DNA of 64,000 bases from Actinophytocola sp044466355 (GTDB lineage Bacteria > Actinomycetota > Actinomycetes > Mycobacteriales > Pseudonocardiaceae). Location of the stretch: positions 310,001-374,000 of the forward strand of contig NZ_JBITMQ010000002.1 of NCBI RefSeq assembly GCF_044466355.1. Direction: 5' to 3'. The translations under genes and the position numbers were made by a program. The first letter of the stretch is position 1, and every line of letters starts with the position of its first letter. The notes beneath the pieces were generated by a model, which searched no databases, was not told the DNA's origin, and was given only the letters and a program-made list of their open reading frames with translations. This document shows, piece after piece, positions 17,015 through 26,235 of the stretch.

Positions 17015-19378
17015 TCAGTCGAGTTGGCGCAGGTCGATCGCCTCCGCCATCGCGCGGTAGCCCGCGTCCGACGGGTGCAGGTGATCACCCGAGTCGTACT
17101 CCGCCGCCAGGCGCCGCGGGTCCGCGGGGTCCCGCACCACCTGGTCGAAGTCGACGACCGCGTCGAACACGCCACTCGTCCGGATGAACTCGTTCACCGC
17201 CTGCCGCACCGACTCGCGTTCGTCGTTGTACGACCGCCAGCCCATGAACGGCGTGATCGTCCCCGCGACGATCCGCAGCCCCGACGCGTGCGCCCGCGCC
17301 GCCATCTGCCGCAGCGCCGCGCTCAGCGCCACTGGATCGGGGTGTGCCAGGTTCCCGATGTCGTTGATCCCCTCCAGCACGATCACCGTCCGCGCGCCGG
17401 TCGGCACCAGCATGTCGCGGGTCAGCCGGGCGAACGCGTTCTGCCCGCCGATCCCCGTTGTGCTGTCGAGGATCCGGTTGCCGCTGATCCCGCTGTTCAC
17501 CACGCTGAGCCGCGTCGGTCCTGGGCGCGCCGCCAGCCGGTCCGCGAGCACGTCCGGCCACCGCACGTTCGCGCTGGTCGTCGACTTGTCGCCGTCGGTG
17601 ATGGAGTCCCCGAACGCGACCACCGCGCCGTCCACGGCCGGGGCGTCGACCTCGACGGCGGTCACGTAGTGCCACGCCGGGGTCGGCGTGGTGAACGCGC
17701 TCCCCCGCTCGTCGGCGGTGTGGTCACCGGCGGAGGTCAGGAACGAGGTCTGGTAGGCGCGCGGGTGCGCGGTCACCGGCCCGGACGGCTCCGGTGTGAA
17801 CACGCTGACCAGCAGGTCGCCGTCGGCGGGCACCGCGAACGGCACCGGGTCGCTCAGCACCTCCGCGCCCGCCGGGATGGTCACCGACGGCGCACCGCCG
17901 AAGGTCACCGCCCGCATCGTGCCCGCGACCGCGTCCGGGGTCGACGGCCCCGCCGCCACGGCGAGCGTCACCCGGCCCATCGTCACCGGCACCTTTCCGT
18001 ACACATTGGACAGCCGGATCCTGGCCGCCCGGCCGCCGACGCTCGTGTGCACGACGTTGCGGATCGAGTGGTTCGCGAGCCCCTGGTCGGTGCCCGGCAG
18101 CGCCTGCGCCATCGCCGTGTGCCACGTGCCGACCCAGTCCCCCGCCTGCGCGGGCCGGAACTGGTCGAGAGCCACGACGTCGGCCATCGCCCGGTAGCCC
18201 GCGTCCTTCGGGTGCAGGTGGTCGCCGGAGTCGTACTCGGCGCGCATCCGGTGCGGGTCGGCCGGGTCGCGCAGCGCCGCGTCGAAGTCGGCCACCGCGT
18301 CGAACGCGCCGCCGTGCCGGACGAACTCGTTGACGGCGAGCCGCACGCCCTCGAGTTCCTCGGTGTAGTTGCTCGACCCGCCGAACGGCGTCAACGTCCC
18401 GCCGACCACGCGCAGCCCCTTCGCCTTCGCCTGCGCCGCGACCTGCCGCAGCGCGGCGATGATCGGCTCCGGTTCGCGGTGCTGCGGCTTGCCGCCGATG
18501 TCGTTGATGCCCAGCAGCACGACCACGGCACGGGCGCCGGGCACCGAGAGCACGTCCCGGTCCAGCCGCGACAGCGCGTTCGGGTTCCACGTGCTGTTGA
18601 GCAGCCGGTTCGAGCTGATCCCCGCGTTCACCACACCGAGCCGTGACGGGCCCGGCGCGGCGTTCAGCCGGTCGGCCAGGTAGTCCGGCCAGCGGTGGTT
18701 CGCGTTGCGCGTCGAGTTGTTCCCGTCGGTGATCGAGTCGCCGAACGCGACCACCGTGCCCTCCGCGCTCCCCCGCACGTCGACCCTGCTCACGTACGGC
18801 CAGAAACCGATCTGCTGGGTGAACGCCCCGCCCGCCTCGTCGGCGGTGTGGTCCCCGGACGGCGTCAGGTACGAGGTCTGGTTGGCGACCTGGTGGTAGG
18901 TCACCGGCCCGGACGGCACCGGCGTGTACACGCTGACGAGCAGGTCCCCGTCCTCCGGCACGGCGATCGCGACCGGGTCGCTCAGCACCTCGCCGCCGGC
19001 GGGGATGGTGAACGACGACGCGCCGCCGAAGGTCACGGGGCGCATCGTGCCCGCGACCGCGTCCGGCGCGTCCGGGCGCGCGGCGACCGCGACGGTCACG
19101 GCGGTCATGCGGACGGCGGCCGTGCCGAGGACGTTGGTCAGGCCGACCCGCACCCGCGTGCCGCCGACGCTGGTGTGCACGACGTTGCGGACGGTGCGGT
19201 CCGCGTACCCGGTCGGAGTGTTGGGCACGGTGCCGGACGCGGACGCCGACCAGGTGCCGACCCAGTCACCCGGCGGCCCGTGCGGTGCGGGTGCGGCCGC
19301 CCCGGTCGGTGTCGTCAGACCGAGCAGCAGCGCCAGCACCACGCTGAGCGTCAGCCCTAATCGTGGGACGTAGGACAT
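17015..19378 (-). CDS. Secreted SGNH/GDSL hydrolase with two complete tandem units
   Basis: A 787-residue secreted esterase/lipase-type protein. After a signal peptide (residues 1-28) there are two homologous units of about 370 residues. Each starts with GDWVGTW, contains RNVVHTSVGG, then the nucleophile block GDSITDG, the oxyanion Asn block (GINDIG), and ends with the catalytic SGDHLHP-DAGYRAMA. Both units retain all catalytic residues. Single-unit homologues are the usual form in actinomycetes. Substrate unknown; acyl esters on polysaccharides or lipids are typical for SGNH enzymes. A strong terminator follows. Confidence 0.93.
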   Translation of the reverse strand: MSYVPRLGLTLSVVLALLLGLTTPTGAAAPAPHGPPGDWVGTWSASASGTVPNTPTGYADRTVRNVVHTSVGGTRVRVGLTNVLGTAAVRMTAVTVAVAARPDAPDAVAGTMRPVTFGGASSFTIPAGGEVLSDPVAIAVPEDGDLLVSVYTPVPSGPVTYHQVANQTSYLTPSGDHTADEAGGAFTQQIGFWPYVSRVDVRGSAEGTVVAFGDSITDGNNSTRNANHRWPDYLADRLNAAPGPSRLGVVNAGISSNRLLNSTWNPNALSRLDRDVLSVPGARAVVVLLGINDIGGKPQHREPEPIIAALRQVAAQAKAKGLRVVGGTLTPFGGSSNYTEELEGVRLAVNEFVRHGGAFDAVADFDAALRDPADPHRMRAEYDSGDHLHPKDAGYRAMADVVALDQFRPAQAGDWVGTWHTAMAQALPGTDQGLANHSIRNVVHTSVGGRAARIRLSNVYGKVPVTMGRVTLAVAAGPSTPDAVAGTMRAVTFGGAPSVTIPAGAEVLSDPVPFAVPADGDLLVSVFTPEPSGPVTAHPRAYQTSFLTSAGDHTADERGSAFTTPTPAWHYVTAVEVDAPAVDGAVVAFGDSITDGDKSTTSANVRWPDVLADRLAARPGPTRLSVVNSGISGNRILDSTTGIGGQNAFARLTRDMLVPTGARTVIVLEGINDIGNLAHPDPVALSAALRQMAARAHASGLRIVAGTITPFMGWRSYNDERESVRQAVNEFIRTSGVFDAVVDFDQVVRDPADPRRLAAEYDSGDHLHPSDAGYRAMAEAIDLRQLD

Positions 19379-19513
19379 GGGACCTCCTCGCGTTAGCGAT
19401 CACCGCGAACGAGTGCACCGAGAGTCCTCCCCGCCGGTCAAGCGTTGTCCGGTTTTCTGTCCGGCGACCGTGGCTCGACCGCGATTCATGATCGCTGCTC
19501 CTACCATGGCCGC

Positions 19514-20446
19514 ATGCAGAAACGCGGGGTGTCACGCACCCTTCTGGCCGCCGTTGTCGCCGTGCCACTGCTGGTCGCAGGAGCGGCCGACAGCCGCGCC
19601 GACGCGTTACCCCGCGAACTGCTGTACTTCAACCACATCTACGGGGTGCTCGACGCGGGCACCGCCGAGGCCATCGAGAAGTCCGACTACCTGCGCCGCT
19701 TCGCCGACTTCGAGCTGCGCACCACCACCGGCGCGGGCGGCCACACCTGGACCGGCCGCTACCTGCTGGGCCGCGAGACCTACCTGGAACTGTTCGGGGT
19801 CGGTGACCTGCCCGGCCCGGACGGCGGCGCGGGCGCGGGCGGCATGGGCCTGTCGACCGAGTGCGCCGAGGACCTTCCCGGGGTGACGGAGGAACTGCGC
19901 GACGAAGGCATCACTGAGCCGATCGAGTTCACCCAAACTCGCGACTTTGGTGACGGTAAGCCAGTTCCGTGGTTCGACTCGGTGTTCACCACGGATCGCT
20001 ACGACGCGTTCGGCGCGTGGGCGATGGAGTACCGCCCCGAGTACTTCGCCGACCCGCGCAGCAAGACCGAACCCCCGAACCACGCCCGCGACGTGGGCCG
20101 CGAGCGGTACCTGCCGGACGGCTACCGCCACCACCTGATGCGGGACGTGACCAGTGTGCGCATGGCCGTCACCGCGCGGGACCTGGCGAACACCGTGCCG
20201 CTGCTGCGCGCGGGTGACTTCACCGTCGTGGAGCACCCGAACGGCGGTGTCATCGCGCACAGTGACGACATGACGATCCGTTTGGACGTCGCCCCGCCGG
20301 ACCGGATCGGGCTGCGGCAGGTCGAGATGTCGCTCAACCGCCCCGTCGGCTACCGGCACAAGGAAAAGATCGGCAGGTCCACGCTCGTCGTCGGTCCGTT
20401 CACCCGGGCCGTGTGGACGTTCGGCAGCCCGCACGGCAAGCGGTAG
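19514..20446 (+). CDS. Secreted protein, DUF5829-like
   Basis: A 310-residue protein with a signal peptide (SRTLLAAVVAVPLLVAGAADSRA). The mature part opens with ELLYFNHIYGVLDAGTAEAI and contains HTWTGRYLLGRETYLELFG, a pattern I associate with DUF5829; function unknown. It is divergent from the SGNH gene and only 13 bp before the glycosidase gene, so those two may be co-transcribed. The ATG at 19514 begins directly at the signal peptide. Confidence 0.75.
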   Translation: MQKRGVSRTLLAAVVAVPLLVAGAADSRADALPRELLYFNHIYGVLDAGTAEAIEKSDYLRRFADFELRTTTGAGGHTWTGRYLLGRETYLELFGVGDLPGPDGGAGAGGMGLSTECAEDLPGVTEELRDEGITEPIEFTQTRDFGDGKPVPWFDSVFTTDRYDAFGAWAMEYRPEYFADPRSKTEPPNHARDVGRERYLPDGYRHHLMRDVTSVRMAVTARDLANTVPLLRAGDFTVVEHPNGGVIAHSDDMTIRLDVAPPDRIGLRQVEMSLNRPVGYRHKEKIGRSTLVVGPFTRAVWTFGSPHGKR

Positions 20447-20459
20447 TACGTTCGATCAT

Positions 20460-21764
20460 GTGGTGACACCGGCGCTCGCGAGTGGACAACGGGTTCACGA
20501 CGCCGCCTACGCCAAGGCGGTGCGGGACGTGGCGAACAACGTCGTCGGTGACGTGTTCGTCGCGGGCGAGTCGTGGCCGACGCTGTGGGTGCGGGACGCG
20601 GCGTACGCCATCGACCTCGGCGCCGGGCTGCTGCGTCCGGACATCGCGCGTGCCTCGACGCGTGCCGTTGCGGCCGCGGGCCGGTGGGAACAGGACCGGG
20701 CAGCGCACTTCGGCCGGTGGCCGAACCTGACGGACGCGATCGTGGGCACGATCGGCGCGTGGGCGTGCTACGAGGCGACCGGGGACCGGGACTTCCTGGC
20801 GTGGAGCCATGAGGTGACCCGCGCGAGCCTCGCACGAGCAGAGCAGGAGGTCTTCGACGGCGGCCTGTTCCGGGGTTGCGCGAGCTTCATGGAGTCGAAC
20901 AGTGGCTACCCGCCGAGGTACGCGTTCCGCGGCCGGGCGGTCGGTGCCACGAAGGCGTTGAGCACCAACGTGCTCCACCACCGGGCCTACACGATCGCGG
21001 CACACGCGGCCCGCGTGCTCGGCGAGGACCCCGGCCCGTTCGCAACCCGTGCGGCGGCGGTGAAGGACGCGATCAACGACCGGCTGTGGGTGCCGGAACG
21101 CGGCCGCTACGCGTACTACGAGGACGCCGCCGGCGGCGTGTCGGACCGGTGGGAAGGGCTCGGCACGGCGCTGGCGCTGCTGTGGGGCGTGGCGGACGAC
21201 GCCCAGGCCGCGACCGTCTTCTCGACGGTGCGGCCGACAGAGCACGGGTTGCCGTGCCTGTGGCCGAAGTATCCGTTGTGGACGCGGTGGCTGGTCAGGG
21301 ACGAGTACCACTACCACAACGGGACGGTGTGGCCGTTCGTCCAGGGCTACTGGGGCTGGGCGGCGGCGGTGCGGGGCGCGGTGGACGTGTTCACGGCGGA
21401 ACTGGACGCGCTGGCCGGGTTGGCGAGCCGGGCGCCGACGTTCCACGAGTTCTACCGGGCGGGCCGCCCGGACGGCTCGGCGCGGCAACTGTGGAGCGCG
21501 GCGGGCTACCTGGCGCTGGTCCACCACGGCCTGTTCGGCCTGCGCTTCGCCGCCGACCGGATCGGCTTCGCGCCGACGGTGCCGGAGGGCTTCGGCGAGG
21601 TTCGCTTGTCGAACCTGCCGTACCGCGACCTGACACTGGACGTCACGATCACCGGCACGGGCACGCGGATCACGACGTTCGCGGTGGACGACGAAACGCG
21701 AGCCGACCACACCGTCCCGGTCACCCTGACGGGCCGACACCGCGTGGACATCACGATGGCGTGA
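20460..21764 (+). CDS. Six-hairpin glycosidase-like protein
   Basis: A 434-residue cytosolic protein with an (alpha/alpha)6-barrel pattern as in GH15, GH37, GH63 and debranching enzymes. Suggestive motifs are GESWPTLWVRDAAYA near residue 36, RWEGLGTALALLWG, and YHYHNGTVWPFVQGYWGWAA near 285, where acidic residues would flank the sugar site. A C-terminal beta-sandwich follows. No signal peptide. GTG start without a clear ribosome binding site; the gene follows the DUF5829-like gene by 13 bp. Specific substrate not determined. Confidence 0.75.
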   Translation: MVTPALASGQRVHDAAYAKAVRDVANNVVGDVFVAGESWPTLWVRDAAYAIDLGAGLLRPDIARASTRAVAAAGRWEQDRAAHFGRWPNLTDAIVGTIGAWACYEATGDRDFLAWSHEVTRASLARAEQEVFDGGLFRGCASFMESNSGYPPRYAFRGRAVGATKALSTNVLHHRAYTIAAHAARVLGEDPGPFATRAAAVKDAINDRLWVPERGRYAYYEDAAGGVSDRWEGLGTALALLWGVADDAQAATVFSTVRPTEHGLPCLWPKYPLWTRWLVRDEYHYHNGTVWPFVQGYWGWAAAVRGAVDVFTAELDALAGLASRAPTFHEFYRAGRPDGSARQLWSAAGYLALVHHGLFGLRFAADRIGFAPTVPEGFGEVRLSNLPYRDLTLDVTITGTGTRITTFAVDDETRADHTVPVTLTGRHRVDITMA

Positions 21765-22734
21765 GGCGCTCCGGCAGGCCGAGCCGCGGGAACCGGTCGG
21801 CGTGGAACGTGGTGATCTCCGCGATCGCCCCGCCGGTGACGCGCAGGACGTCGATCGTCAGCGGCAGGTACGCGCCCTCCTGCTCGCGCCAGTGGTAGAA
21901 GGCGACGGCCGGCTGCCGGTTCGCCGACGCGGGAACGGCACGCAGGTGCGTCATGCCCGCGAAACCGTCCTCGACCCAGCTGGTCACGACCGCGTCGTGG
22001 CCGACGTACAGGCCCGGGGTGGGCGGCATCGAGGAGCGCACGTCGTCCCGCAGCATCGCGGCGAGCGCGTCGATGTCCGTGGCCACGCACGCGTCGGTGT
22101 AGCGCCGCACCAGGTCGCGCGTCGCCGCGTCCTCCTCCCCGCCGGTCCAGTCCTGCCGCTGCGCGGGCAGGTGCTCCCGCATGCCGGCGCGGGCCCGCTG
22201 CAGCGCGCTGTTCACGGAGTTGACGGAGTCCCCGAGCAGCTCCGCGACGTCCTTCGCGGGCCAGCCGAGCACGTCCCGCAGGATCAGCACGGCGCGCGGG
22301 CGCGGCGCGAGGTGCTGGACCGCGACCAGGTACGCCAGCTCGATCGTCTCCCGCGCGACGGCGACGGTCTCGGGCTCGTCCGCGTCACCCGCGGGCAGTT
22401 CGTCGAGCAGCCGGTCCGGGTAGGGCTGCAGCCACGGCACCTCACCGCCGGACGCGGGCGCCGGACGGTGCTTGGCGAGCAGGTCCAGGCAGGCGTTGGC
22501 GGCGATCCGGTACAGCCAGGCGCGGAACGTCGACCGCCCCTCGAAGGTCTCCCGCCGCCGCCAGGCACGGAGGAACGTCTCCTGCACGGTGTCCTCGGCG
22601 TCCTCGAACGACCCGAGCATCCGGTAGCAGTGCACGTGCAGCTCCCGCCGGTGCCGTTCCGCCAGTGCCGAGAACGCCGGCTCGTCGGCCTCGCCGAGAC
22701 CGCGCACGTCCGCCGGCCGCGTGTCCACACCCAT
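21751..22734 (-). CDS. ECF sigma factor with C-terminal SnoaL-like domain (SigG-type)
   Basis: A 327-residue sigma-70 family factor. Region 2 is HVHCYRMLGSFEDAEDTVQETFLRAWR, followed by the WLQPYPDRLLDEL linker common in SigG-like factors, region 4 (LGWPAKDVAELLGDSVNSVNSALQRAR), and a SnoaL/NTF2-like tail (RYTDACVATDIDALAAML) that in such factors modulates activity instead of a separate anti-sigma protein. No anti-sigma gene is adjacent. ATG at 22734 has GGAGG 8 nt upstream. Its end overlaps the glycosidase gene by 14 bp. Confidence 0.92.
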   Translation of the reverse strand: MGVDTRPADVRGLGEADEPAFSALAERHRRELHVHCYRMLGSFEDAEDTVQETFLRAWRRRETFEGRSTFRAWLYRIAANACLDLLAKHRPAPASGGEVPWLQPYPDRLLDELPAGDADEPETVAVARETIELAYLVAVQHLAPRPRAVLILRDVLGWPAKDVAELLGDSVNSVNSALQRARAGMREHLPAQRQDWTGGEEDAATRDLVRRYTDACVATDIDALAAMLRDDVRSSMPPTPGLYVGHDAVVTSWVEDGFAGMTHLRAVPASANRQPAVAFYHWREQEGAYLPLTIDVLRVTGGAIAEITTFHADRFPRLGLPERLTPS

Positions 22735-22870
22735 CACGTCATCCTCCCGCGTTGTCGTGTTCCGTCACAGGTGAGACGGATGCGGGCGCGACAACTCATC
22801 ACTGACGGGCCGGTCGCGGGGCGGCCGAGGATCGTTGTCCCGCTGGTCGGGCCGCGTTTCACTGGCAGGT

Positions 22871-23320
22871 ATGACGCTCGCGCAGATCGGGTCCTGGCTG
22901 ATGCTCGCCGCCGGTGGGTTGTTCGCGGGCGGCATCCTGGTCGTGGCGGTCGAGCGCACCAGCCTCTGGCGGCGCATGCCGGTGCAGCAGTACGCCGTCG
23001 ACTTCCGGCGTTCGCTCGCGCGCGTCGACCCGATGCTGCCGATCCTCGGCGCGGTGAGCGGCATCGGTGCGCTGCTGTTCGCGCTGAACAGCAGCGGCCG
23101 GGCCGCGACGCTGACGTGGGTGGCGGTGGGCCTGTTCGGCGTGATCATCGTCAGCTCGCTGGTCGTCGCCGAGCCCATCAACGCCCGCTTCCGGCGGTTG
23201 CCGGAGGGTGACCCGCCCGACGGGGCCGAGCGCCTGCGGGTCACGTGGCGACGCTTCCACTACGGCAGGACGCTGCTCGGCATCGCGGCCTTCACCTGCG
23301 CCGTCGGAGCCGTGTCCTAG
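22871..23320 (+). CDS. DUF1772-like membrane protein
   Basis: A 149-residue protein with four membrane segments (IGSWLMLAAGGLFAGGILVV, LPILGAVSGIGALLFAL, WVAVGLFGVIIVSSLVV, LLGIAAFTCAVGAV). The conserved INARFRR and WRRFHYGRTLLG patches match the DUF1772/anthrone-oxygenase-like family. Function unknown. Divergent from the ECF sigma gene and possibly under its control. Its TAG overlaps the stop of the convergent glutathione peroxidase gene (CTAG). Confidence 0.75.
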   Translation: MTLAQIGSWLMLAAGGLFAGGILVVAVERTSLWRRMPVQQYAVDFRRSLARVDPMLPILGAVSGIGALLFALNSSGRAATLTWVAVGLFGVIIVSSLVVAEPINARFRRLPEGDPPDGAERLRVTWRRFHYGRTLLGIAAFTCAVGAVS

Positions 23321-23805
23321 TCGCTGAGGACCTTCTCGACCGCCGCCGTCAGCTCCGGGTCGTCCGGGGTGGTCCCCGGGCGGAACCGGGCGACCACCGC
23401 GCCCTGGCCGTCCACCAGGAACTTCTCGAAGTTCCACTGGACGTCGCCCGCGGCGCCGTCCTTGTCGGGGGTGGCGGCCAGCTCGGCGTACAGCGGGTGG
23501 CGGTCGTCGCCGTTGACGTCGATCTTCGACATCATCGGGAACGTGACGCCGTAGGTGGTCGAGCAGAACGTCTCGATCTCCTCGGCGGTGCCGGGCTCCT
23601 GCCCGCCGAACTGGTTGCACGGGAACCCGACGACGGAGAAGCCGCGGTCGGCGTAGCGCTCGTGGAGTTCTTCCAGGACGCGGTACTGGGGCGTGAGGCC
23701 GCACTTCGACGCGACGTTGACGATCAGGTACGCGCGCCCCGGCAGGTCGGCGAGCGTGGTCGGCTCACCGGCGAGGGTCGTCAGCGGGATGTCGTGGAGT
23801 GGCAC
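23317..23805 (-). CDS. Glutathione peroxidase-family thiol peroxidase
   Basis: A 162-residue peroxidase. The catalytic cysteine is in NVASKCGLTPQY, with Gln in GFPCNQFGGQEPG and Trp-Asn in VQWNFEKFLVDGQG, a complete tetrad of the cysteine (not selenocysteine) type; such enzymes in actinobacteria use thioredoxin or mycothiol. Start is uncertain: GTG at 23805 places PLHDIPLTTL near the N-terminus as in homologues; GTG at 23814 or 23844 are alternatives. Confidence 0.93.
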   Translation of the reverse strand: MPLHDIPLTTLAGEPTTLADLPGRAYLIVNVASKCGLTPQYRVLEELHERYADRGFSVVGFPCNQFGGQEPGTAEEIETFCSTTYGVTFPMMSKIDVNGDDRHPLYAELAATPDKDGAAGDVQWNFEKFLVDGQGAVVARFRPGTTPDDPELTAAVEKVLSD

Positions 23806-23978
23806 GGCCGCCACCCTACCGGGGCAGCGCGTGGGGGCGGTCACAGCTCAATCGCCCTCGCCGCGTTCCGCCGGAGCGCTATCCTGCGAGGTAGAGCCCT
23901 GGGGGTAGCTCATGCCCTCGGTACGTCCGACCAAGGACGCAGGACCTTCGCGTCCGCCGGGCGAACCGAGAGAGTGGC

Positions 23979-24851
23979 ATGGCCGACCTGATCATCACCA
24001 TCGCACTGTGCGTGGCGGTCGCGATCGCCTACGCGACGGCGGCGCTCATCCAGGCCCGCTACGCCCACCTGCCGGTCATGGAGCTGCTGCGCATCCCGCA
24101 GTTCTGGGTGGCGCTCGCGCTCAACGGACTCGGCGCGGCACTGCACGTCACGTCGCTGGCGTTCGGTCCGTTGTCGCTGATCCAGCCGCTCGGGGTGCTC
24201 ACGCTGGTCATCGCGGTGCCGTTCGCGGCGGCCACCGCCAAGCGCAAGGTCACGCGGCTCGAACTGCAGGGCATGACCAACACGGTGATCGGCCTGGCCG
24301 GGCTCGCGCTGCTCATCACGACGTCGGGCACGACCGAGACACTCGGCTCGACCGAGCTGGTCGCGTTGCTGGTCGCCACGGTCGCCGTGGTCGGTGTGCT
24401 GGGTGCGCTGGGCAACCGGCCGGGCGCGTCGACGCTGTGGGAGGCCATCGCGGGTGGCGCCGGGTACGCCGTCTGCTCGGCGCTGTGCCAGACCGTGGTC
24501 GTGACCGTGGGCGACGAGGGGCTCGGCGTGCTGCTCGAGCCCATCACGATCGTGGCGATCATCGGCATCGCCGTCTTCGCGGTCGCCGCGACCCTGCTCA
24601 CGCAGCGTTCGTACCGCAACGGGCTCGCGGCGCCGCTCGCCGTGACCAACCTGGTCAACCCGGCCACCGCCACGACCATCGGTGTCGTGCTGCTCGGCGA
24701 GCACCTCGCGACGACGCCGGTCGAGGTCGTCATCGCCGTCGTGTGCGCGCTGCTCGCCGGGCTGGGCGTGGCCCAGCTGGCCCGGGCCCGCGACGTCGTG
24801 CCGGGCCCGGCGGCCACCGCCCCGCGCGAGGACGTCCCCGCGGGGGCGTGA
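23979..24851 (+). CDS. DMT-superfamily-like integral membrane transporter
   Basis: A 290-residue protein with about nine membrane segments, starting with LIITIALCVAVAIAYATAAL. The motif SLIQPLGVLTLVIAVPFAA and the closing PATATTIGVVLLGEHL resemble the DMT/EamA pattern in which a Pro-containing helix precedes LGE. Exporter substrate unknown. The leader from 23890 to 23978 contains a small hairpin (GGACGC/GCGTCC) but no known riboswitch. Confidence 0.75.
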   Translation: MADLIITIALCVAVAIAYATAALIQARYAHLPVMELLRIPQFWVALALNGLGAALHVTSLAFGPLSLIQPLGVLTLVIAVPFAAATAKRKVTRLELQGMTNTVIGLAGLALLITTSGTTETLGSTELVALLVATVAVVGVLGALGNRPGASTLWEAIAGGAGYAVCSALCQTVVVTVGDEGLGVLLEPITIVAIIGIAVFAVAATLLTQRSYRNGLAAPLAVTNLVNPATATTIGVVLLGEHLATTPVEVVIAVVCALLAGLGVAQLARARDVVPGPAATAPREDVPAGA

Positions 24852-24887
24852 CCGCCACCCCGAGTAACGCATGCCGGTCAGCGGGTT

Positions 24888-26132
24888 CTACGCCGACGAG
24901 CCCACGCCGGGCCGGGGCGCGTGCACGCGGTGCAGTTCGTGCACGGCGTCGGTCCAGTACGCGGCGAGCGCGGCGGGTTCCGGTGCGCCCTCGGGTGCGA
25001 GCACGGTCAGCGCGGCCCGGTCACCGTAGGTGGCGAAGAACGCGAAGCACTCGTGGGCGGGCGGCAGCCACGGCAGGGCGGTGGCGTCGACGACCGGCGC
25101 ACCCGCCAGCGTCATCGGCGCGGTGAGGCGGAGGTTCGACAACGTCATCGCGACCTGCGTGTGGTCGGTGATGCGCCGCATCGCCCAGGCCGCGGCCGGG
25201 TGGCCACCGCGCCGGGTGATGGCGGCCCAGACCCGCCGGTACCGCTCGGTGCGCCGACGGCCCGCCGCGGCACGCACGGCACGCAGCCGCTGCGCGGGTG
25301 CCGCGTCGCCGCACGGCAGGTCGACGCGCATGAACCCGAGCCTGCTGCTCAGGTCCTCCTCCCCCGCCGCGCGGGTGTCCACGGGGATGTTCACGGGCCT
25401 GCGCGACACCTCCGGTCGCGGCGACCACCGGTCCAGCGCCGAGGACATGGCCGCGAGGTGGACCTGGTTGACCGTCGCGCCGGTGCGGCCCGCGATCTCC
25501 GTCAGCAGCGCGACGTCCACCTCCGCCGACGCCAGCACCCGGCCCGGCCCGTACGCCTTGCGCGGCACCGGCGGCGCGGGCAGCTTGGTGCGCACCAGGT
25601 CGGCGGCGATCGGCAGCAACGCGGGCCAGCCACGGCCGCGCACCCCGGCGGGGCCGGTGGCGGCGGGGATCTCGTCGTCGCCCAGCAACGCCATCACGGT
25701 GCGCAGCGCACCGGCCGCGTCCTGGCGGGCGTGGTGCACGAGGTAGTACAGCCGCCAGCTCTCGCCGTCCTCGCTGTCGTCGGTGACCCACAGGCCCCAC
25801 GGCGGCCGCGCCGGGTCCGGGCCACCGGCCAGGATCTCGTGCGCGGACAGCACCCCGGTGTGGCGCGGCAGGGTGCCGACGTGCCGGGCGACGTCGAAGT
25901 CGGGGTCCCGTTCCCACTGGACCGTCGCGCGGGCGACGAGCCGCTCGGTCAGCCGGGGCAGCCGGTCGAGCCGGGCCGCCACGCGCGCCCGCAGTTCGTC
26001 GACGGTCGGGCGTGGCCCGGCGAGCCGGAACACGAGCCCGAACCAGGTGTCAGCGGGGTTCGGCGCGATCTGCCCGAGGCGGGCGAACGCGGTGCCGAGG
26101 AGGTCAGCGGGAACCGTGGGTAAGTCGTCCAT
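24888..26132 (-). CDS. Wax ester synthase/diacylglycerol acyltransferase-like protein
   Basis: A 414-residue protein of the WS/DGAT fold. The catalytic HHxxxD motif is HHARQDA (near residue 135), with Ala in place of the usual Gly. The second family motif is visible near AMTLSNLRLTAPMTLAGAPV. Typical members esterify fatty acyl-CoA with diacylglycerol or fatty alcohols; shortened actinobacterial relatives have unknown acceptors. Start ATG at 26132, with AAGG about 10 nt upstream. Monocistronic, divergent from the cyclase gene. Confidence 0.8.
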   Translation of the reverse strand: MDDLPTVPADLLGTAFARLGQIAPNPADTWFGLVFRLAGPRPTVDELRARVAARLDRLPRLTERLVARATVQWERDPDFDVARHVGTLPRHTGVLSAHEILAGGPDPARPPWGLWVTDDSEDGESWRLYYLVHHARQDAAGALRTVMALLGDDEIPAATGPAGVRGRGWPALLPIAADLVRTKLPAPPVPRKAYGPGRVLASAEVDVALLTEIAGRTGATVNQVHLAAMSSALDRWSPRPEVSRRPVNIPVDTRAAGEEDLSSRLGFMRVDLPCGDAAPAQRLRAVRAAAGRRRTERYRRVWAAITRRGGHPAAAWAMRRITDHTQVAMTLSNLRLTAPMTLAGAPVVDATALPWLPPAHECFAFFATYGDRAALTVLAPEGAPEPAALAAYWTDAVHELHRVHAPRPGVGSSA

Positions 26133-26235
26133 CGCGCGACGCCTTCGCATGAGTCGGAGAGGTGGCCCGAGTATTCGGTCGGCGGCATGACAACGCCATG
26201 ACTCTGGCTCGCTCGCGCTGATCTACTGTCGGGGG

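Noticed and set aside
23845..23978. Riboswitch or leader peptide before the DMT transporter
   Set aside because: Only one short hairpin is seen and no known riboswitch core; a short frame at 23912 overlaps the gene without coding signal.
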